From the NCBI GenBank assembly GCA_013339895.1, contig JABACO010000011.1, positions 7,401,137-7,465,136 on the forward strand: a stretch of DNA of 64,000 bases. The letters run 5' to 3'. The position numbers and the translations under genes were made by a program. The notes beneath the pieces are model-generated. The model did no database searches. It was not told the DNA's origin and was given only the letters and a program-made list of their open reading frames with translations. The stretch is from Ephydatia muelleri (taxonomy: Eukaryota > Porifera > Demospongiae > Spongillida > Spongillidae). Shown in pieces: positions 56,691 to 64,000 of the stretch (positions within the stretch are counted from its first letter, which is position 1; each line of letters starts with the position of its first letter).

Positions 56691-59600
56691 CCCTTGGCAT
56701 CTCTGATGTTAGCAATGAAGAGCTTCATCCTCCCCACCCTCCACTCCCTGTATATTTGCCTTTGCTGTACAGTGCATGGTTTGTTTCCATTCCTGGCAAG
56801 GTACAACCTCTGCATGCATGACTACACACTCAATTAGCCAAGCTTGAACCAGCATCCTTGCATGATACACAGGTCACCAAGCGTTTCGCCAATGTCCCTC
56901 ACCATGGATTTGAAACACTACCACAGGTGCCCCCAGTTGTATTTCCACCTTAGCATTAGGGAATGCATTCAGCTTAAGGAGAATTTTTAAAGCCTCACAA
57001 AAATTAACTGCACAAAAAAGGACGAGATCCACAGTGGTCAATGATACTTACCACCTATAGTGTTGCACACATTGTTCATAATGGAAAAGAAAGAAGATAT
57101 AAATGAGTGTGCTGGCAAATGCTAACAGAACAAAAATACATTGTCTACAGATTTGCACACACATACACACACACCTATGCACACACAACACACACACATA
57201 AAAACACACAAAACATTACAGCAATGCTTAGGGCTCAATGAAGTTCCGGCTTCTGGACATGTTATATACATCCCCAATGCTTACTGTTGGGAAGCTAACA
57301 TCAGAGAGCTTCACCACCCACCCTCCACTGTCCGTTAATTTGCCCTTCCATTGTTTGTTTTCATTCTCATTCACAGCAAGGTAAGCTAGCCAAGCTTGAA
57401 CCAGCGTCCGAGCTTGGCACACACGTCACCCAGTTGGTGGCCAGTGTGGATAGAAAACAGTGCACCAGACTCATGGATACTACTGATTTTACCCCCAGTC
57501 GATTTGTCCACCATAGCATTAGGGGGTGCATTCAGCTTAAGGAAATATTAGGTCGATACTTAAAGTCTCAAACACATCCTTGCACATAATATAAGGTACA
57601 GGATCACACAGTGGAAACATGTTCAGTGATACTTACCGCCTGTAGTGTTGTTGTACACATTATTCATAGCACACATAATAGAAAGAGGGAAGAGATAAAT
57701 GATTGTGCTCGCAAATGCTAACAGAACAAAATAAAAAACAAGATGTCACATACAAACAAATTAATACACAAACCACCTACATACACATACCAACATACAA
57801 AACATCATACCAATGCTTAGGGACTCAATGGATTTCTGGCTTCTGTGCATGTTATATACATCCCCATGCAATGCTTACTGTTGGTTGACTAGCATTAGAA
57901 AGCTTTACCCTCCCCTCCACTTCCTGTATATTTGCCTTTGCTGTACAGTGCAATGCTTGTTTCCATTCTCATTTACAGCATAGCAAGTACAACCTTTGCA
58001 TGCATTACTACAAACCTAGCTAGCCAGTGTCCTTGCTTGATACACAGATCACCAAGCTTTTGGCCAATGTCCCTCACCATGGATTTGGAACACTACCACA
58101 GACTCATGGGACACTCCTGACCTTGCCCCCAGCAGTATTGTCCAGCATAGCATTACAGGTGCATTCAGCTTACGGAATTACTAGGCCGATATTTTAAAGC
58201 CTCACAAAAAATGTTGCACATAATATAAGGTACAGGATTCACAGAGGAATCACGTTCAGTGATACTTACCTTCTGTAATGTTGCATAAAGTTTTCATAGC
58301 AACATAATTGAAATAAAGGAAACATATATTTAAAGAAGTGAACAGTGTTCTGGATTCTGGGCAATTTATACACATCCCCAGTGGTTGCAGTTGGCAGGCT
58401 AGCATTGGAGAGCTTCACCCTCCCCACCCTCCACTCATAGTATATATTTGTCTTTGCTGTACAGTGCATGGTTTGTTTCCATTTTCATTCACAGCATGGC
58501 AAGGTACAACCTCTGCATGCATGACTACACACCCAGCTAGCCAAACTTAAACCAGCATCCTTGCTTGGGAAACAGGATTCTTAATTTGTTTCCAATGTCC
58601 CTCACCGTGGATTACGAACACTACCACAGACTCATGGGACACTCCTGACCTAGTATAGTCCAGCATAGCATTAGGGCATTCAGCTTAAGGAAATATTAGG
58701 CCGGCAATTAGAAGTGTGGCTAGTGTCCTGAACCATGGATTTAGAACACTACCACAGACTCATGGGACACTCCTGACCTTGACCCCAGTAGTATAGCTTT
58801 CAGCATAGCATTAGGGGTGCATTCAGCTTAAGGAAATACAAAGCCGATGCTTTAAAGCCTCACAAACATTTATTGCACATATTATACGGTAAGAGAACCA
58901 CAGTGGTTGGTCCAGGATACTTACCATCTGTAGTGTTGTACACATTGTTCATAGCACACATAATGGAAAAGAATGAAGATATGCATGTAAATGAGCGTGC
59001 TGCTAAAGGTTAACAGAATAACTCTTAAAAACAAGACATTTGCACACCAATATACACACACTCAAGCACACTCACACCCTCACAAACACACACACACACC
59101 TCTCAAATACACACACACATTAAAGCAGCGAGAACAGTGTTCCGGATTCTGGGCATGTTATATACATCATCAGTAGTTGCCGTTGGCAGCCTAGCATTGT
59201 AGAGCTTCACCCTCCCCACACTCCACTCCATGTATAATTGCCTTTGCTGTACAGTGCATGGTTTGTTTCCATTCTTATTCACAGCATAGTTTGTGTCTAA
59301 TATACCTCACCATGGATTTGGAACACTATCACAGACTCATGGGACTGTGCCCCCAGTAGTATAGTCTAGCATAGCATTAGGGTTGCATTCAGCTTAAAGA
59401 AATATAGGCCAATATTTTAAAGCCTCACAAAAAATGGCTGCACATAATATAAGATGGGATATGCAGTCATGTTCAGTGATACTTACTCGCTGTAGTGTTG
59501 TACACATTGTTCAGAGCACACATCATGGAAAAGAAAATACAAATAAATACATGAGTGTGCTCGCAAATGCTAACAGAACAAAATCAAAAACAAGATACAT

Positions 59601-60094
59601 GCTTGCACTAACACATTCACACACATTAACTTGCACACACACAAACATGACAGCAATGTTTAAGAGAGTCAGCATTGTTCTTGCATCAGGGCATGTTAAT
59701 TACATGTACACATAATGCACATCCCCAGTGGCATTGGAGAGCTTTACCCTCCCCACCTGCCATGTCCATGCTTAAACCAGGGTCCTAGCTACCAATGTGT
59801 GGTCAGTATTAACCATCGGTGGGAACAGTCATGGGGCTGTCCTGATCTTGGCCCGAGTTGTGCATTCAGCTTAGCAAAATATTAGGCCATTATTAATAAA
59901 CCTCACAAACAGTTGTACATAATACAAGGTACAGGATCCACTCTGGTCAGTGATACTTACCCACTATAGTGTTGTATTCATTGTTCATGGCACACATAAT
60001 GGAAAAGAAGGAAGATATAAATGAGTGTGCTCGCAAATGCTAACAGAACAAATTTAAAAAACAAGATGTCGCATACACATTTGCACAAATAGAT

Positions 60095-60129
<35 letters not shown>

Positions 60130-61251
60130 AACACACAAAACATTAAAGCAACACTTAGGGGCTCAATGGAGTTCCGGCTACTGGGCATGTTATATACATC
60201 CTGGGAAGCTAACATTGGAGAGCTTCACCTCCCACCCTCCACTCCAAATTAATTTGCCCTTGCTTTCTAGTGCATTGTTTGTTTCCATTCTCATTCACAG
60301 CATGGCAAGGTACAATCTCTGCACGCATGACTACACACCCAGCTACACAAGCTTGAACCACCATCCAAGCTTGGTAGACAGATCATTCAATTGGTGGCCA
60401 GTGTCCCTAACCATGGATATGGAACACTGGAAGAGACTAACGGACACTGATGATTTTGCCCCCAGTTGTATTGTCCAGCATAGCATTAGGAGTGCATTCA
60501 GCTTTAGGAAATATTAGGACGATATTTTAAAGCCTCACAAAACAATGTAACACATATTATAAGGTACGAGATTCACAGTCGAAACATGTTCAGTGATACT
60601 TACTCGCTGTAGTTTTTTATGCATTGTTCATAGCACACATAATGAAAAAGAAAAGATCAAGATATACATGAGTGCGCTCGCATATACTAACAGAACAAAA
60701 TTAAAAAACAAGATGTCGCATACACGCTTGCACAAATACATTCACACACATTAACTTGCACACACACACACACAATGTTTAAGAGAGTCAACATTGTTCT
60801 TGCATCAGGGCATGTTAATTACATGTACACATGGTGCACATCCACAGTGGCATTGGATAGCTTCACCCTCCCCACCTGCCATGTCTATGCTTAAACCAGG
60901 GTCCTAGCTAGTTACGGACACAGGTCACCCAGTGTGTAGTCAGTATTAACCACCCATTGGGAAAATGTCATGGAACACTCCTGACCTAGGCCCCAGTTGT
61001 GCATTCAGCTTAGCATATATTAGGCCATCATTTAGAAGCCTCACAAACAGTTGCACATAATTTAAGGTACAGGATCCACACTGGTCACTGACACTTACCC
61101 CCTGTGTGGTTGTATACATTGATCATAGCACATAATGGAAAAGAAAGAAGTAAGATATAATGCATGTGCTTGCAAATGCTAACAGAACAAAATTCTTCGC
61201 ATACATATTTGCACAAACAAATTAACCCCCACACACACACACATACATACA

Positions 61252-61283
<32 letters not shown>

Positions 61284-62185
61284 TACAAACACCTAAAACA
61301 TTAAAGCAATGCTTATGGGCTCAATGGAGTTCTGGCTTCTGTACGGGATCCAAAGTGGAAACATGTTCAGTGATACTTACCTGCTGTAGTGTTGTTCACA
61401 TTGTTCATAGCACACATAATGGAAAAGAAGGAAGATATAAATGAGTGTGCTCGCAAACATGAACAAAATGAATCTAAAAAAAAAACATTTGCACAAATGC
61501 ATACACACACACATACACACATACACACACACTCACACACACTCAAATACACACACACAACACAGATACACACACAAATACACATTACAGCAATGTTTCA
61601 GGGAGTCAGCAGTGTTCTGGATTCTGGGCATGTTACATACATCACCAGTGGTGGCAGCTTGCAGGCTAGCAGTGGAGAGCTTCACACTCCCCACCCTCCA
61701 CTCCAATTATATTTGCCTTTGCTGTACAGTGCATGGTTTGTTCCCATTCCTGGCCAGGTACAACCTCTGCATACATGACTACACACCCAGCTAGCCAAGC
61801 TTGAACCAGCATCCTTGCTTGGGAAACATGTCTCTTTGCTTGTGTCCAATGTCCCTCACTGTGGATTTGGAACACTACCACAGACTCATGGGACACTCCT
61901 GCCTTTCCCCCAGTAGTATAGTCCAGCATAGCATTAGGCGTGCATTCAGCTTAGGGCAATATTAGGCCGATGTTTAAAAGCCTCACAAAAAATGGTTGCA
62001 CATAATATAAGTTACGAGATCCACAGTGGAAACATGTTCAGTGATACTTACCATCTGTAGTGTTGACCACATTGTTCATAGCACACATAATGGATAAGAA
62101 GGAAGATATAAATGAGAGTGCTGGCAAATGCTAACAGAACAAAATCAAAAATCAAGATGTCGCATACACATTGCACAAAGAATTA

Positions 62186-62253
<68 letters not shown>
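62186..62253. repeat. (CA)n microsatellite
   Basis: About 33 CA units in an array unit. Confidence 0.97.
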
Positions 62254-62256
<3 letters not shown>

Positions 62257-62471
62257 TATTAAAACAATATTTAGGAGACTCAACAGAGTTCCAGTTTCTG
62301 GACATGTCTGAACATGTTCAATGATACTTACCACCTGTAGTTTTGAACACATTGTTCATAGCACACATAATGGGAAAGAAGGAACATACAAATGAGTGAG
62401 CTGGCAATCATTAACAAATTAAATCTTGACAATTGCACAAACACATTCACACACAAACACACATACACACG

Positions 62472-62506
<35 letters not shown>

Positions 62507-63774
62507 AAGAAATGTTTCAAAGACTCAACTGTGTTCTGGATTCTGGACATGCTATATACATCCCCAGTGGTTGCGAACATTGGAGGCATCACCCTCCCCA
62601 CCATCCACTCCATGTATATTTGCCTTTGCTGTAAAGTGCATGGTTTGTTTCCATTCTCATTCACAACATGGCAATGTACAACCTCTGCATATATGACTAC
62701 ACACCCAGCTAATAGCCAAGCCTCATCACTTTTGTACACAGGTCACCCAGTTTGTAGTCACTCTCCCGAACCATGGATTGGACACTGCAATAGACTCATG
62801 GACACTCCTCATTTTGCTCCCAGTTGTATTGTCCAGCAGTACATTAGGGATGCATTCAAATATTAGGCCAATATTAGGTACGGGATCCACAGTGGAAACA
62901 TGTCTCTTAGTTTGTGTCAGTGAATTTGGAACACTACCAGTCAGATTCATGACCTTGCCCACAGTTGTATTGTCCAGAATAGCATTAGGGTGCATGAAGC
63001 CGATACTTTAAAGTCTAACAAAAAATGTTTGCGCATAATATAAGGTACGAGATCTAAAGTGGGAACACGTTCAGTGACACTTACCCACTGTAGTGTTGTA
63101 CGCATTGTTCATAGCACACATAATGGAAAAGATTGAACATATAAATGAGTGTGGTGGCAAACGTAAAAATAATAAAAAGACATTTGCACAAACAGATACA
63201 CACACACCCTCAACACCCTCACACCCACACACCCAACACAGATACACACATACACTTAAAGCAATATTCAACAGTGTTCTGGCATCTGGACATGTTATAT
63301 ACATCACCAGTGGTTTCAGTTGGCAGGCTAACATTGGAGAACTTCACCATGTATATTTGCCTTTGCTGTACAGTGCATGGTTTGTTCCCATTCCTGGCCA
63401 GGTACAACCTCTGCATGCATGACTACACACCCAGCTAGCCAAGCTTGCACGATGGTCCTAGCTTGGTACACAGGTACCCACTTTGTGGTCACTATCCCAA
63501 ACCATCGATTGGGAACACTGCAACTGACTCCTGACCTTGCCCTCAGCAGTATTGTCCAGCATAGCTTTAGAGGTGCATTCAGCTTAAGGAAATAATAGGC
63601 TAAGTCTCACAAAAAATTGTTGCACATAATATAAGGTACGAGATCCACAGTGGAAACATGTTCAGTGATACTTAACTGCTGTAGCTTTGTACACATTATT
63701 CATAGCACACATAATGGAATATTAATGACTGTGCTTGCAAACGTTGACAGAACAAAATTAAAGCCATTTGATTG

Positions 63775-64000
63775 CTCTTACAGGCTGAGTAAGTGTACCC
63801 CTCCCCCATGCTGAGGCTCGTGGTTGTGTTTGGCCCATCATGGGGGCAGGCGACAGCCACAGCTGGGCATGTATGTAGCAGCTGAGCTTCATACCACTGG
63901 GCCTACAGGGACCAATGGGTGATGCTGATCACCATTGGCTCGGCCTGTATACCAAACCAAGAGGCTGGTTATGGTTTGGTCGCTGTCCCAGGGTAGAAGC
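63775..64000. other. non-array sequence at the right edge
   Basis: GC-richer DNA unlike the array units, starting GGCTGAGTAAGTGTACCCCT. No gene is recognised. It may be the far flank of the array, or another repeat. Confidence 0.4.

Overview
The window looks like nuclear DNA of an invertebrate animal, most likely a demosponge. This is inferred from three things. The first is a receptor-like gene built of single-domain FN3 and Ig exons, all separated by phase-1 introns. The second is an ankyrin/Roc-COR/death-domain gene of the STAND/ROCO type. The third is very short introns (about 52-69 bp) next to a very heavy transposon load. There is nothing prokaryotic: no operons, no Shine-Dalgarno signals, no CRISPR array and no convincing tRNA or rRNA gene.

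Layout, left to right. At 1-3361 (minus strand) are seven exons of an Ig/FN3 receptor-like gene, two of them carrying frameshifts. At 3.7-4.1 kb there is a possible small secreted-peptide gene with a TATA box and poly(A) signals. The stretch 4.1-14.3 kb is a graveyard of mobile elements: a retroelement C-terminal relic, a 967-bp hAT-type MITE with perfect 8-bp target duplications, two broken hAT transposases, an intron-bearing integrase-OTU protease pseudogene, and minisatellites. At 16.05-16.97 kb lies an intact plus-strand exon encoding a RAG1 N-terminal-type zinc/RING module that ends on a splice donor. At 17.7-19.4 kb is a 5'-truncated CR1/jockey-like LINE. At 19.9-25.5 kb (minus) are three phase-matched exons of an ANK-Roc-COR-Death protein.

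From 26.16 to about 63.74 kb the window is one long tandem array of complex ~0.5-0.7 kb units. I count 43 copies of a block that, on the minus strand (the strand of the ROCO gene just downstream), carries a consensus splice donor (GTAAGTATC). Six younger elements have landed in this array: a TTAA-flanked piggyBac-like MITE, a pogo/Tigger-like element, a Ty3/Gypsy element, a second Gypsy element nested inside that integrase gene with LTRs identical by eye, a 261-bp TA-flanked MITE, and an apparently intact five-exon hAT transposase gene. The last ~220 bp of the window leave the array.

How it fits together: the host genes here (receptor-like, ROCO/death, RAG1-NTD-like) are of signalling and immune-type families. 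Most of the rest is mobile DNA whose nesting gives a clear order of events: array first, outer Gypsy second, inner Gypsy last. The most unusual structure is the array of splice-donor cassettes lying upstream of, and on the same strand as, a ROCO gene whose 5' exons are not visible elsewhere in the window.
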